From positions 868,001 to 932,000 of the forward strand of contig NZ_OBMI01000003.1 in assembly GCF_900199185.1 (NCBI RefSeq): a DNA stretch of 64,000 nt, written 5' to 3'. A program made the position numbers and the translations under genes. Positions 18,114 through 29,358 of the stretch are shown piece by piece. The stretch's first letter is position 1, and each line of letters starts with the position of its first letter. Source of the DNA: Sphingomonas guangdongensis (GTDB lineage Bacteria > Pseudomonadota > Alphaproteobacteria > Sphingomonadales > Sphingomonadaceae). Under the pieces are notes generated by a model that worked only from the letters and a program-made list of their open reading frames with translations, had not been told where the DNA came from and searched no databases.

Positions 18114-19829
18114 ATGGAACGTGTTCGTGTCCGCGGTATGGTTGCGGCATCGTGGCTGGCGCTTGCGACGCTCACCGCGTGCGGGGGCGGCGGCAAATCG
18201 GGTAGCGGCGGTGGGCTGGTTTCCGTCACGCCTGCCCCGACGCCGACGCCGGCACCCACGCCCACCCCGCCCTCAACCACCGATGCCGTCCGACTCGCCA
18301 AGCAGGCGACCTTTGGCCCGACGCAGGAGATCGTCGACCGCATCGTCACCCTCGGCATCAATGGCTGGATCGATGAGCAGTTCGCTGCAACCGGCAGCCG
18401 CTACGCCGACATCGCCGGCAGCACCGCCGTCCTCGGCAACTACTGCTCGGCCGGCGCGGGGATGGGCGACCTCAACTGCAACCGCAAGTTCTTCAGCCGC
18501 GAGCCGGTTGCGATGCGCTTCTACGCCGACGCGATGGTCGCTCCCGACCAGCTCCGCCAGCGGGTCGCCTTCGCCCTGTCGCAGATCGTGGTTGCGTCTG
18601 AAACGGAGGTGAACCGCACTGCCGGCATCGCCGCCTTCCAGCAGATCCTGCTCGACGGCGCGCTCGGCAACTACCGGGACCTGCTGATGCAGGTGACGAT
18701 GAGCGGCTACATGGGCGACTATCTCGACATGGCGGACAGCAGCAAGTCCGCTCCGTCCGAGAACTATGCGCGCGAGATGCTGCAGCTGTTCAGCATCGGG
18801 CCCGACCAGCTCAACATGGATGGCACCCGGCGGCTGGACGCGACCGGCGGCGCGATCCCCAACTATTCGACCGACGACATCAAGGGGGTCGCAAGCGCGC
18901 TCACCGGCTGGACCTACGCGCGACTGAACGGCGCGGCGATCACCGACGGCAACGCGCGCGATTACGCGAGCCCGATGGTACCGAACCCCGCGCGATACGA
19001 CACGGGCGTGAAGACCTTCATGGGCACGACCGTACCGGCCGGTGCCGCGCAGCAGGACAGCGTCGCCGCCGCGGTCAACACCGCTTTCACCCACCCGTCG
19101 ACGGCGCCGTTCGTGTCGAAGGCATTGATCCAGCACCTCGTGACCGCCAACCCGTCCCCGGCCTATGTCGGGCGCGTCGCCGCGCGCTTCGCCGACAACG
19201 GCAGCGGCGTGCGCGGCGACATGAAGGCGGTGGTGCGCGCGATCCTGACCGATGCGGAGGCGCGCGGGCCCGTTCGCACGGGCTCGACCGACGGCAAGGT
19301 CAAAGACCCGATCCTGCTGCTCACCTCCCTGATGCGCGTCGTCGGCATGTCGACCGACGGCTACGCCTTCGTGACCCAGGATGGCGGTGTGCTCCAGCCG
19401 GTCTTCCGCAGCCCGTCGGTGTTCAACTTCTACCCGCTCGACTATCCGCTGAGCGGCAACCCGGTGCTGAAGAGCCCGGCGTCCAAGCTGATGACGACCG
19501 CCAACGTCGTGCGGCTGCACAACCTGGTCTACAATTGGACGGTGTCCGGTGACCAGGCACGCGGTGAGTTCACCAACAATCCCGGATTGCCTGGCTGGGC
19601 CGGCAGCAGCACGCAATGGGCGACGTGGGAAGCGCTGGAGGTCGATGCCGCGATCGAGCGCATCAACCTGCTGATGCTCGCCAACGCCATGACCGAGCCG
19701 CAGAAGGCCGCCCTCCGGGCCGCCGCGGCTGCGATCACCAACGCCAATCCCTCGCTCCAGGCGCGGCGCCGGGCGCAGATGATGCTCTACATCGTCGGCA
19801 CCAGCCCGCTGTTCCTGGTCGATCGCTGA
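18114..19829 (+). CDS. DUF1800-family lipoprotein
   Basis: A 571-residue exported protein. The N-terminus ends in a lipobox (LATLTAC), followed by a Gly/Ser spacer and a Pro/Thr repeat (PTPTPAPTPTPPS). The DUF1800 domain starts at DAVRLAKQATFGPTQE and continues with RQRVAFALSQIVV, NYAREMLQLFSIG and FRSPSVFNFYPLDY, all family hallmarks. DUF1800 and DUF1501 genes occur as adjacent pairs in many proteobacteria; their joint function is unknown. The partner follows 16 bp downstream. Confidence 0.9.
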   Translation: MERVRVRGMVAASWLALATLTACGGGGKSGSGGGLVSVTPAPTPTPAPTPTPPSTTDAVRLAKQATFGPTQEIVDRIVTLGINGWIDEQFAATGSRYADIAGSTAVLGNYCSAGAGMGDLNCNRKFFSREPVAMRFYADAMVAPDQLRQRVAFALSQIVVASETEVNRTAGIAAFQQILLDGALGNYRDLLMQVTMSGYMGDYLDMADSSKSAPSENYAREMLQLFSIGPDQLNMDGTRRLDATGGAIPNYSTDDIKGVASALTGWTYARLNGAAITDGNARDYASPMVPNPARYDTGVKTFMGTTVPAGAAQQDSVAAAVNTAFTHPSTAPFVSKALIQHLVTANPSPAYVGRVAARFADNGSGVRGDMKAVVRAILTDAEARGPVRTGSTDGKVKDPILLLTSLMRVVGMSTDGYAFVTQDGGVLQPVFRSPSVFNFYPLDYPLSGNPVLKSPASKLMTTANVVRLHNLVYNWTVSGDQARGEFTNNPGLPGWAGSSTQWATWEALEVDAAIERINLLMLANAMTEPQKAALRAAAAAITNANPSLQARRRAQMMLYIVGTSPLFLVDR

Positions 19830-19845
19830 CAAGGGAGACGGAACG

Positions 19846-21207
19846 ATGTGCATGACCCGTCGCCATTTCCACAAGTTCGTCGCCGGTGCCGGCGCGGCCG
19901 CGGTGCTGGGGCAACTCGCGCGGACCTCCGCCATCGCGGCCGGGGGCTCGGGCTACCGCGCGATGGTGGGCGTCTTCCTGTTCGGCGGCAACGACGGCTG
20001 GAACATGGTGGTGCCGACCGACGCGCGCTACGCCGGCTACGCCGGATCACGCGGCACGGTCGCGCTGGCGCAGACCAGGCTGACGCCGCTCACCGGCGTG
20101 CCCTATGCCCTCCACCCCGCCATGGCGCCGCTGGGGGCGATATGGGACGAGGGCGCACTTGGTCTGGTGCTGAACGCCGGCACGCTCCACGCGCCGCTCA
20201 CCAAGGCATTGTACCAAAGCCGCGCCGACCTGCGCCCGACCAACCTGCTCAGCCACTCGGACGAGCAGGCGCACTGGCAGGGCCTGCGCGCGCGGACGGA
20301 CAATTACGACGGCTTCATGGGCCGGATCGCCGATCGCTCCAACCGCCCGGCCACGCCGGCGCTGATCTCGCTTGGCGGATCGAACCTGGCAGTGATCGGG
20401 CAGACCGCCACGCCGCTGGTACTACCGTCGACCGGCACGCTCGGCCGCAACGGCTACGCGGCCGGCTCGTCGGCCAAGAACGCAGCCATCGATGCCTTCG
20501 CGACCGCCGCCGGGCTCGGCACGGTCGCGGACGTGACGGCGGGGCAGATCACCGCCGCCTATGCGCAGGCGACCGCCGCCAACACGATCCTGTCGGCCGC
20601 CAGCGTGGTCGACACGCACTTCGTCAATCCGGCGACCGGGGCGGCGCTGACAAGCGACGTGTCGCGCCAGCTCGCCCGCGTCGCCCGCATGATCGAGGCG
20701 CGGGGTTCGCTCGGCCACGATCGCCAGACCTTCTTCGTCAGCCAGGGCGGGTACGACAACCATTCGGCGCAGGTGAACGGCGACACGTCGACGGGCACGC
20801 ACGCCAACCTGCTCGGCGACCTGGCGCTGGCGCTCGCCGCCTTCCACAACGCGCTGAAAGCGATCGGCGCGGCCGACGCGGTCACGACCTTCACCATGAG
20901 CGATTTCGGCCGCACCTTCCGCGGCAATGCGCAGAACGGCACCGATCATGCCTGGGGCAACAACCATCTGGTGATGGGCGCCGCGCTAAAGCCCCGCACG
21001 GTGCACGGGCTCTATCCCTCCACCGTGCTCGGCGGTGCCGACGACGTGTCGTCGGAGGGTCGATTCCTGCCGACGGTCGCGCAGGAGGAGTATTTGGGCG
21101 CGATCGCCCGCTGGCACGGCGTGACGGACACCGACATGCCCTACGTGATGCCCAACTGGTCGGCGTGGAACGGCAACGGCCGGGCGCCGCTGCCGCTGTT
21201 CGCCTGA
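19846..21207 (+). CDS. DUF1501-family exported protein (Tat-type signal)
   Basis: A 453-residue protein of the DUF1501 group, related to the alkaline phosphatase/sulfatase-like fold. The N-terminus (TRRHFHKFVAGAGAAAVLG) resembles a twin-arginine signal. Family features include GVFLFGGNDGWNMVVPT, ALHPAMAPLGAIWDEGALG, FVSQGGYDNHSAQ and FTMSDFGRTFRGN...TDHAWGNNHLVMG. It is the partner of the DUF1800 lipoprotein and shares its operon (AAGGGAG upstream). Two Met codons, 19846 and 19852, are both plausible starts. Confidence 0.9.
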   Translation: MCMTRRHFHKFVAGAGAAAVLGQLARTSAIAAGGSGYRAMVGVFLFGGNDGWNMVVPTDARYAGYAGSRGTVALAQTRLTPLTGVPYALHPAMAPLGAIWDEGALGLVLNAGTLHAPLTKALYQSRADLRPTNLLSHSDEQAHWQGLRARTDNYDGFMGRIADRSNRPATPALISLGGSNLAVIGQTATPLVLPSTGTLGRNGYAAGSSAKNAAIDAFATAAGLGTVADVTAGQITAAYAQATAANTILSAASVVDTHFVNPATGAALTSDVSRQLARVARMIEARGSLGHDRQTFFVSQGGYDNHSAQVNGDTSTGTHANLLGDLALALAAFHNALKAIGAADAVTTFTMSDFGRTFRGNAQNGTDHAWGNNHLVMGAALKPRTVHGLYPSTVLGGADDVSSEGRFLPTVAQEEYLGAIARWHGVTDTDMPYVMPNWSAWNGNGRAPLPLFA

Positions 21208-21296
21208 TAACCGCGGCAGCGGCGGCAACTGTTACGGTTCTGTAGCGTTGCTCCCGCTCTTGTCCTACACAGGGCACAGAATCGACCAAGCAGGGG

Positions 21297-21644
21297 ATGA
21301 CCATGGCACGTACGGCGGAAAAGCGCGGCAAGGATGAGACCAAGGCCGCGGAGAAGAAGGTCAAGGCGACCGGCAAGCCCGCCGGCGGCGCGCGCGGCGG
21401 CATCACTGCGCCGGTGACCCCCTCCGCCGACCTGGCCGAGATCGTCGGCAAGGACGATCTGCCGCGCAGCGAAGTCGTCAGCAAGGTGTGGGACTACATC
21501 AAGAAGCATGACCTGCAGGACGCAAAGGATCGCCGCCAGATCAACGGCGACGACAAGCTGGCCAAGATCTTCGGCAAGAAGTCGGTCAGCATGTTCGAGA
21601 TGAACAAGCATCTGAGCGCGCACCTCACCGCCAAGAAGGCGTAA
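21297..21644 (+). CDS. SWIB/MDM2-domain protein
   Basis: A 115-residue basic protein. The N-terminal third is Lys/Glu-rich (EKRGKDETKAAEKKVKATGK). Residues about 40-112 form a SWIB domain: LPRSEVVSKVWDYIKKHDLQ, RRQINGDDKLAKIFGKKSVS, MFEMNKHLSAHL. SWIB domains in bacteria (also fused to topoisomerase in chlamydiae) may be nucleoid-associated; the role here is unknown. A GC-rich hairpin follows directly. Confidence 0.88.
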   Translation: MTMARTAEKRGKDETKAAEKKVKATGKPAGGARGGITAPVTPSADLAEIVGKDDLPRSEVVSKVWDYIKKHDLQDAKDRRQINGDDKLAKIFGKKSVSMFEMNKHLSAHLTAKKA

Positions 21645-21650
21645 GCGGCC

Positions 21651-21672
21651 GGCCGGGCGTCCGCGCCCGGCC
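21651..21672 (+). terminator. GC-rich hairpin after the SWIB gene
   Basis: Perfect 9-bp stem GGCCGGGCG / CGCCCGGCC with a four-base loop, seven bases past the stop codon. It has no T-run, so terminator function is likely but not certain. Confidence 0.55.
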
Positions 21673-21695
21673 CGCCCTCCGGCGTCAGGCAATCG

Positions 21696-23471
21696 ATGCT
21701 TCGCTACCTGCCGCTTCTCGCCGCGCTGGCGGCGACCACCGCATCCGCGCAGCGCGCAGCGCCGCTGCCGCCGGCGCTCCAGTGGTCGGGCGCGAGCGAG
21801 CGGTTGATCGTCCACGCCGACGATCCGTGGATCACGCCGGCCGAGCGCGACGGCTTCGACCGTACGCCGGACGGATCCGAGACGCGGGCGTGGCTCGACC
21901 GGCTGGTCGCATCCGCCCCGACGCTGCTGTCGATCGAGCCGTTCGGCCGCAGCGCGCAGGGCCGCGAACTCTATTTCGTCCGAGCGAGCAAAGGTGGTGC
22001 GGCAAAGCCGGTGCTGCTGGTCCAGGCCGGCATCCATGCCGGCGAGATCGACGGCAAGGACGCCGGATTGATGCTGCTGCGCGACATCGCGCACCGCGGC
22101 AAGGATCGGTTGCTCGACCGGGTCGACCTGGTCTTCGTTCCCGTCTTCAACGCCGACGGGCATGAGCGCGCGAGCCTGTGGAACCGGCCGAACCAGCGCG
22201 GTCCGCGTAACATGGGCTGGCGCACCACCGCGCAGAACCTCAACCTCAATCGCGACTATGTGAAGGCCGACGCGCCCGAGATGCAGGCGATGCTGCGCCT
22301 GATCCAGCGGTTCGATCCGGCCCTCTACCTCGACCTGCACGTGACCGACGGCATCGATCACCAGTACGACATCACCTATGCGTTCAGCGGCTGGCGGGGT
22401 CGCTACGCGCGCTCGGCCGCGATCGGGGCATGGCTCGACACGCAGCTGCGCCCGGCCATGGATCGGGCGCTCACCCGCGCAGGCCACATCCCCGGCTTCT
22501 ACGTCAGCGCGCTCAGCAACACCGATCCCGACAAGGGGATCGAGCACACGCCGGACACCCCGCGCTTCTCGACCGGCTACGGCGACGTCGCCCGCATTCC
22601 GACCGTGCTGCTCGAGACCCACTCACTCAAACCGTACCGCCAGCGCGTGCTCGGCACCTATGTGTTCGTCGAGGAGGCGCTGCGCCTGCTCGGACAGGAG
22701 TCGGTCGGCCTGCGCACGGCGATCGCACGTGACCGCGCGAGCCGTCCCGACCGGCTGACCGTGACCTGGAAGCCGCGCGCCGAGCCGCTCTACACTCTCG
22801 ACTTCAAGGGTGTCGCCCATGACCGCTACCGCTCCGCCGCGTCCGGGCGTGAGGAGATCCGCTGGCTCGGACGCCCCGTCATGCAGAAGATGCCCGTGTT
22901 CGGCCCCGATCCGGACAAGAGCGTCGCCCTGCCACGAGCATGGTGGGTCCCGGCGACAGCGCGGGACGTGATCGCGCGGCTGAAGCTGCACGGCATCGCG
23001 TACGAGACGATCGCCGCGCCGCGCACGCTGACGCTCGACACCGTCCGGATCGGTGCGCCCAAGCTTGGCAACGCGAGCGAGGGGCATGTTCCGCTGACGG
23101 CCGGCAGCTACACGCACGCGCCCCGCCGCGAGACCTTCCCCGCCGGATCGGTCCGCGTCCCCGCCGATCAGCCGCTCGGCTTGCTCGCCGCCGTCATCCT
23201 AGAGCCGGAGAGCGCCGACTCGCTGCTCGCCTGGAACTTCTTCCCCGGCATGCTCCAGCGCACCGAGTACATCGAGGGCTACGCCATCGCCCCCGTCGCC
23301 GATCGCATGCTCGCCGAGGATGCCGATCTGCGCCGCGCGTTCGAGGCGAGACTCGCCGCCGATCCCGCCTTCGCCGCCGATGGCAGCGCGCGGCTTGCCT
23401 GGTTCTACGAGCGCACGCCCTACTACGACGACCGCTACCTGCTCTACCCGGTCGGGCGCGAACTGCGCTGA
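21696..23471 (+). CDS. Exported M14-family zinc carboxypeptidase-like protein
   Basis: A 591-residue protein with a Sec signal (MLRYLPLLAALAATTASAQ). The M14 domain lies at about residues 60-340. Zinc ligands are in QAGIHAGEIDGKD (HxxE) and LYLDLHVTDG (His). The substrate-binding/Asn region is NLNRDYVKADAPE, and the catalytic Glu region is TVLLETHSLK. The C-terminal ~250 residues are a family extension of unknown role. It probably trims peptides in the periplasm. The gene converges on a small membrane-protein gene. Confidence 0.88.
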   Translation: MLRYLPLLAALAATTASAQRAAPLPPALQWSGASERLIVHADDPWITPAERDGFDRTPDGSETRAWLDRLVASAPTLLSIEPFGRSAQGRELYFVRASKGGAAKPVLLVQAGIHAGEIDGKDAGLMLLRDIAHRGKDRLLDRVDLVFVPVFNADGHERASLWNRPNQRGPRNMGWRTTAQNLNLNRDYVKADAPEMQAMLRLIQRFDPALYLDLHVTDGIDHQYDITYAFSGWRGRYARSAAIGAWLDTQLRPAMDRALTRAGHIPGFYVSALSNTDPDKGIEHTPDTPRFSTGYGDVARIPTVLLETHSLKPYRQRVLGTYVFVEEALRLLGQESVGLRTAIARDRASRPDRLTVTWKPRAEPLYTLDFKGVAHDRYRSAASGREEIRWLGRPVMQKMPVFGPDPDKSVALPRAWWVPATARDVIARLKLHGIAYETIAAPRTLTLDTVRIGAPKLGNASEGHVPLTAGSYTHAPRRETFPAGSVRVPADQPLGLLAAVILEPESADSLLAWNFFPGMLQRTEYIEGYAIAPVADRMLAEDADLRRAFEARLAADPAFAADGSARLAWFYERTPYYDDRYLLYPVGRELR

Positions 23472-23473
23472 GG

Positions 23474-23782
23474 TCAGCGCCGGTGCAGGATCAGCCAGCT
23501 CACCAGCAGGCACAGCGCCGCCGCCGGCAGGGCCGCCATCACCAGTCCGGGACCGGGCGGGATCATGTCGGTCGCGGCGTCAGGCGCGTGATGGAGGTGC
23601 CACGCGCCCCACAGCATTATGGTTAGTGGCGCAATCAGGCCGGTAATGATGATCGTTGCCGCGCGACGGCCAAGCCCGATCCACTCGGCCCGGATGATCC
23701 ATGCTACGAACGCCGTCACCGCCGCCGCCGGCGCGGCGAGGAGCAGCACGTACGTGCCGATGAAGGCGACTCTCGTGATCAG
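23474..23782 (-). CDS. Small three-TM membrane protein, start uncertain
   Basis: About 100 residues with three hydrophobic segments: YVLLLAAPAAAVTAFVAWII, AATIIITGLIAPLTIMLWGAW and GPGLVMAALPAAALCLLVSW. No family is recognised. The frame is open into the end of the phoD-like gene, but no ATG, GTG or TTG lies at the junction. A CTG overlapping the phoD stop is the best-placed codon. Alternatives are an internal GTG (V of TYVLLL) or a GTG inside phoD. The coding assignment is moderate and the start is weak. Confidence 0.45.
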   Translation of the reverse strand: MITRVAFIGTYVLLLAAPAAAVTAFVAWIIRAEWIGLGRRAATIIITGLIAPLTIMLWGAWHLHHAPDAATDMIPPGPGLVMAALPAAALCLLVSWLILHRR

Positions 23783-25326
23783 GCGACCGTCACGCTCGGC
23801 TGACCCGCGGCGATCGTCGCGGTCGCCAGCGTCGCGACCTCCCCGTCCGGCTGTGACACCTCGCGCACGACGCGGAAGCTGCTCTGCCAGGCGTCGCGGG
23901 TCACGTCGCACAAGGTGTAGCCGCGGCGGTCACCGGTGAACTTAAGATAGGGGTTGCCTGCCAGGATCTTCTCACCGTTCGCCCGCCGATCGGCACCGTT
24001 GCCGCCCGACGAAATGGAGGTGGTGACCAGCTCCACCGCCACCGCCTTCCCCGTTCCCGCGTTCAAGCGGAGGTCGCCGGCGAAGGTCTGGTGCTCGTCG
24101 CCGGTCAGCACCACCGCGTTCCGCCCGGCAAGCTGGCGGAGCAGCCGCTCGCGCGGCGCATCATACGCGCCCCAGCTGTCCATGTTGCGCAGCGGCGCGG
24201 GCTCATCCCCGGTGCGCCGGTCGAGCGGCATGACCATGACCTGCTGCGCGATCGCGTTCCACCGTGCGCGGCGCTGCTGGAGATTGGTGGCGAGCCACTT
24301 CTCCTGCGCGTCGCCTAACACCGCAGCTTTCGGGTCGCGGACCCCCGCGCACACCGGCTTGAACCCGTCGTCACAGGGCTGGTCGCTGCGAAAGCTGCGG
24401 GTATCGAGCAGGTGCAGGTCGAGGAGGTTGCCGATTGTCGCCCGGCGATAGGCCGTGACGCCCGCAACCGTCGGCAGCGACGCGCGCCGCACCGGCAGAT
24501 GCTCGTACCACGCCTGGAGCGCCATTGCGCGGCGCAGCGCGAAGAACTCGGGCGGTGTGCCCTTCTGATCGGTCATCGAGACCCAGTTGTTCTCGACCTC
24601 GTGATCATCGAAGGTCGGGAACCAGGCGGCAGCGGCGTGGGCGGCCTGCAGGTCGGGGTCTAGCTTGTACTGGGCGTAGCGCTGCCGATAGTCGGACAGG
24701 TCGTGGAGCAGCTGCCCCTCGTGCGCGCGGACGAAGCGGCGCGGACGACCGTCATAGCCGACCGGCACGGGCGAGCTCCGCCCCTCGTAGATATAGTCGC
24801 CATAGTGGAAGACGAACTCGGGGTCCTCCGCTGCCAGGTGGCGATAGGCGGTGAACAACCCGTCCTCATAGTGCTGGCAGCCCGCGACCGCGAAGCGCAC
24901 CCGATCGACCGGCGTACCGACGGGTGGCAGCGTGCGCGCCTTGCCTCGTATCGAGCGTTCCCGCCCGATCTGGAAGCGGTACCAATAGGGTCGCGCGGGC
25001 TCCAGCCCGGCGACCTCGACGTGGACGGCGTGGGCGAGTTCGGGCAGCGCCATCGCGGTGCCCTTGGCGGCGATATCGCGCATCGCCTCGTCGCGCGCGA
25101 CTTCCCAGCTCACTTCCACCGGCGCCATCGGCATGCCGCCGTGCGGCTGGAACGGATCGGGAGCGAGCCGGGTCCAGATCACGAAGCCATCCGGAGCCGG
25201 GTCGCCCGAGGCGACGCCGAGCCGGAAGGGGTAGGCGGTGAACAGCTGCTGCGCGCGCAGGATTGCGGGCGCACCGGCAAGGACGAGGCCCGAGCCGAGC
25301 AGGACGCGGCGGGTGAGTGAGATCAT
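23779..25326 (-). CDS. phoD: PhoD-like alkaline phosphatase/phosphodiesterase (Tat-exported)
   Basis: A periplasmic metallophosphoesterase of 515 residues releasing phosphate from phosphomono- or diesters. The N-terminus carries a twin-arginine-type signal (LTRRVLLGSGLVLAGAPAIL). The N-terminal fibronectin-like domain (FRLGVASGDPAPDGFVIWTRLAPD) is followed by the phosphatase domain. Metal ligands appear in VFHYGDYIYEG, TFDDHEVENNWV and VVLTGDEHQTFAGD. It stands upstream of the small membrane gene, with stop and start overlapping. Confidence 0.92.
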   Translation of the reverse strand: MISLTRRVLLGSGLVLAGAPAILRAQQLFTAYPFRLGVASGDPAPDGFVIWTRLAPDPFQPHGGMPMAPVEVSWEVARDEAMRDIAAKGTAMALPELAHAVHVEVAGLEPARPYWYRFQIGRERSIRGKARTLPPVGTPVDRVRFAVAGCQHYEDGLFTAYRHLAAEDPEFVFHYGDYIYEGRSSPVPVGYDGRPRRFVRAHEGQLLHDLSDYRQRYAQYKLDPDLQAAHAAAAWFPTFDDHEVENNWVSMTDQKGTPPEFFALRRAMALQAWYEHLPVRRASLPTVAGVTAYRRATIGNLLDLHLLDTRSFRSDQPCDDGFKPVCAGVRDPKAAVLGDAQEKWLATNLQQRRARWNAIAQQVMVMPLDRRTGDEPAPLRNMDSWGAYDAPRERLLRQLAGRNAVVLTGDEHQTFAGDLRLNAGTGKAVAVELVTTSISSGGNGADRRANGEKILAGNPYLKFTGDRRGYTLCDVTRDAWQSSFRVVREVSQPDGEVATLATATIAAGQPSVTVA

Positions 25327-25429
25327 GACCTCACCCGCGCGACAGCAAGAAAGCGGACGGCGTGGCAGCTGGAATCGTCGGACATCTGCCCTCCCTAGCG
25401 CCGCCGCATGTCACTTGCACGACGCCCGG

Positions 25430-27370
<1,941 letters not shown>

Positions 27371-27378
<8 letters not shown>

Positions 27379-28045
27379 AGCGGAGGCCTATCTGCTCCAG
27401 CTTGCCGCGCATGTCGTAGATGTCGAGGCCGAGTTCGCCCGCCGCCAGCCGCTGCCGCTTGCTCTCCTCCGCCGCCTCCCGCGCCTGCGCCTTCTCCAGC
27501 ACCGCCGCCGCATCGCCGCGCGGCACCACGCAGACGCCGTCGTCGTCCGCGACGATCACGTCGCCGGGCTGGATCGCCGCACCCGCACAAACGATCGGTA
27601 CGTTCACGGAGCCGAGCGTCGCCTTCACCGTCCCTTGCGCGAACACCGCCTTTGACCAGACGGGAAAGCCCATCTGGGTCAAATCGCGCACGTCGCGGAC
27701 GCCGGCATCGATCACCAGCCCGCGGCACCCGCGCGCCATCGCGCTGGTCGCGAGCAGGTCACCGAAATAGCCGTCGACGCACGGCGAGGTCGGGGCGAGC
27801 ACGATGATGTCGCCCTCGCCCAGTTGCTCGATCGCGACATGAACCATCCAGTTGTCGCCGGGCGGGGCGGAGATGGTCACGGCCGAGCCGGCGATCCGCG
27901 CGCCGGGGTAGATCGGCCGCATGTAGTGGGCGAGTAGCCCGGTGCGGCCCTGCGCCTCGTGCACGGTCGCGACCCCTGCCGATGCAAGGCCGTCGATCAC
28001 GGCGGCATCCGCGCGTTCGATGTGTCGTACCACCGTGCCTGCCAT
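27371..28045 (-). CDS. ligK: 4-carboxy-4-hydroxy-2-oxoadipate aldolase / oxaloacetate decarboxylase
   Basis: Final enzyme of the pathway: class II cleavage of CHA to pyruvate and oxaloacetate, with oxaloacetate decarboxylase side activity. The 224-residue protein is of the RraA-fold HMG/CHA aldolase family. The metal/substrate motif is [14 protein letters not shown] (Arg and Asp of the D-x20-R-D type signature), and [18 protein letters not shown] is in the C-terminal region. First gene of the leftward operon, divergent from ligR with a 95-bp intergenic region holding a candidate LigR site. Confidence 0.94.
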
Positions 28046-28102
28046 CCGCGCGCTCCTTATCCGCCTTGGTCGAGCCAGCTAGGCTTTTGCACCGGCCTCC
28101 GG

Positions 28103-28116
28103 GCAATTCGGATTGC
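28103..28116. promoter_or_regulatory. Candidate LigR binding site between ligK and ligR
   Basis: GCAATTCGGATTGC is an inverted repeat (GCAAT/ATTGC around TCGG) centred between the divergent ligK and ligR starts. A similar sequence, 11 of 14 matching on the opposite strand, lies at 29359. LysR-type regulators bind such dyads near divergent promoters; the assignment is inference. Confidence 0.4.
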
Positions 28117-28140
28117 GGGCGACCCATAAGAATTTGCTAT

Positions 28141-29346
28141 ATGACGCCGGTGACTGCACCTGATCCCTTCAGCCTGAACCCCCGTCACCTGCGCGCGCTG
28201 TCCGCGATCATCGCGCGCGGCAGCATGAGCGCGGCGGCAGAGGCCGTCGGCCTGTCGCAGCCCGCGCTGACGCAGGGGATTGCGAAGCTGGAGCAGCGGC
28301 TGGGCACCAAGCTGTTCGAGCGGCACGCGGACGGCATGCGAGCGACGGAGGAAGGACAGGTGCTGGCCGGGCGCAACGATGCCGCGATCGCCCATCTCTC
28401 CGGCGCCGTTCGCGGCGGCGGCCGCGGTTTCGCACGGCCCGAGCTGCTGATGACGGGCACCCAGCTTCGCGCCTTTCTCGCGCTCGCCGACGCGGGCGGA
28501 TTTGCACGGGCGGCGGCGGCGACCGGCCTGTCGCAGCCGGCGCTGCACCGCGCGGTACGCGAACTGGAGCAGATTTGCGGCCTGGCGCTGGTGGAGCGGC
28601 GCGGGCGCGGCGTGGCGCTGACTCCGCGCGGGCTGCGCCTCGCGCGTGGGGTGCGCCTGGCCCGCGCGGAGATCGGCGCGGCGATCGTGGAGATCATGGG
28701 CGATGTCGCGGAAGGAGCCGGAAGCCTGACGATCGGCGCCATGCCGCTGTCGCGCGCGCTGATCGTGCCGCGCGCGATCGCGCGGCTCACCGCCGAGCAG
28801 CCGGGCGTCCGGATCGACGTGGTGGAAGGATCGTGGCGCGAGCTGATCGATCCGCTGCTCGACGGTGTCCTCGACCTTACCATCGGCGCGCTGCGCGACA
28901 CGGCGCCGGCCGGGCTGGAGCAGGAGCCTCTGCTGGTCGACCAGCTGGTGGTGGTCGGCCGCGCCGGCCACCCGCTCGCGGCAACCGCGGCGCCGAGCCT
29001 TGAGGACATCGCCCGCTACCCCTGGATCGTCGGGCAAAGCGGCACGCCGCTCCGGGCGCAGTGGCAGGCGTTGTTCGCGGGCCGCGCTGCACCCGCCGCG
29101 CCGATCGATTGCGGATCGGTGATGGTGATCCGCGAGGTCCTGCGCCAGAGCGACTTCCTGACCCTGCTCTCCCCCGCCCAGATCGCGCTGGAGACGGAAG
29201 CGGGCGTGCTGGCGCCGATCGGCCCGCCGCTGCACCAGGGCAACCGCACGATCGGAATTAGCACACGTGCCGGGTGGCGACCCACCCCGGCTCAAGCGCG
29301 TTTCCTTACGCTGCTGCGTGATGCGGCGAACACTTTCGGAAACTGA
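28141..29346 (+). CDS. ligR: LysR-type activator of the lig genes, with two HTH domains
   Basis: Transcription regulator placed between the two lig operons, as ligR is associated with them in SYK-6. The 401-residue length is about 100 longer than a normal LysR protein. The reason is visible: a first LysR HTH at residues 14-73 (NPRHLRALSAIIARGSMSAA, SQPALTQGIAKLEQRLGTKL) is followed by a second complete one at 107-166 (TQLRAFLALADAGGFARAAA, SQPALHRAVRELEQICGLAL). The effector domain with VMVIREVLRQSDFLTLL follows. The ATG at 28141 gives the first HTH close to the N-terminus. The effector is probably protocatechuate or gallate. Confidence 0.85.
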   Translation: MTPVTAPDPFSLNPRHLRALSAIIARGSMSAAAEAVGLSQPALTQGIAKLEQRLGTKLFERHADGMRATEEGQVLAGRNDAAIAHLSGAVRGGGRGFARPELLMTGTQLRAFLALADAGGFARAAAATGLSQPALHRAVRELEQICGLALVERRGRGVALTPRGLRLARGVRLARAEIGAAIVEIMGDVAEGAGSLTIGAMPLSRALIVPRAIARLTAEQPGVRIDVVEGSWRELIDPLLDGVLDLTIGALRDTAPAGLEQEPLLVDQLVVVGRAGHPLAATAAPSLEDIARYPWIVGQSGTPLRAQWQALFAGRAAPAAPIDCGSVMVIREVLRQSDFLTLLSPAQIALETEAGVLAPIGPPLHQGNRTIGISTRAGWRPTPAQARFLTLLRDAANTFGN

Positions 29347-29358
29347 ATAGGCTCGGGC

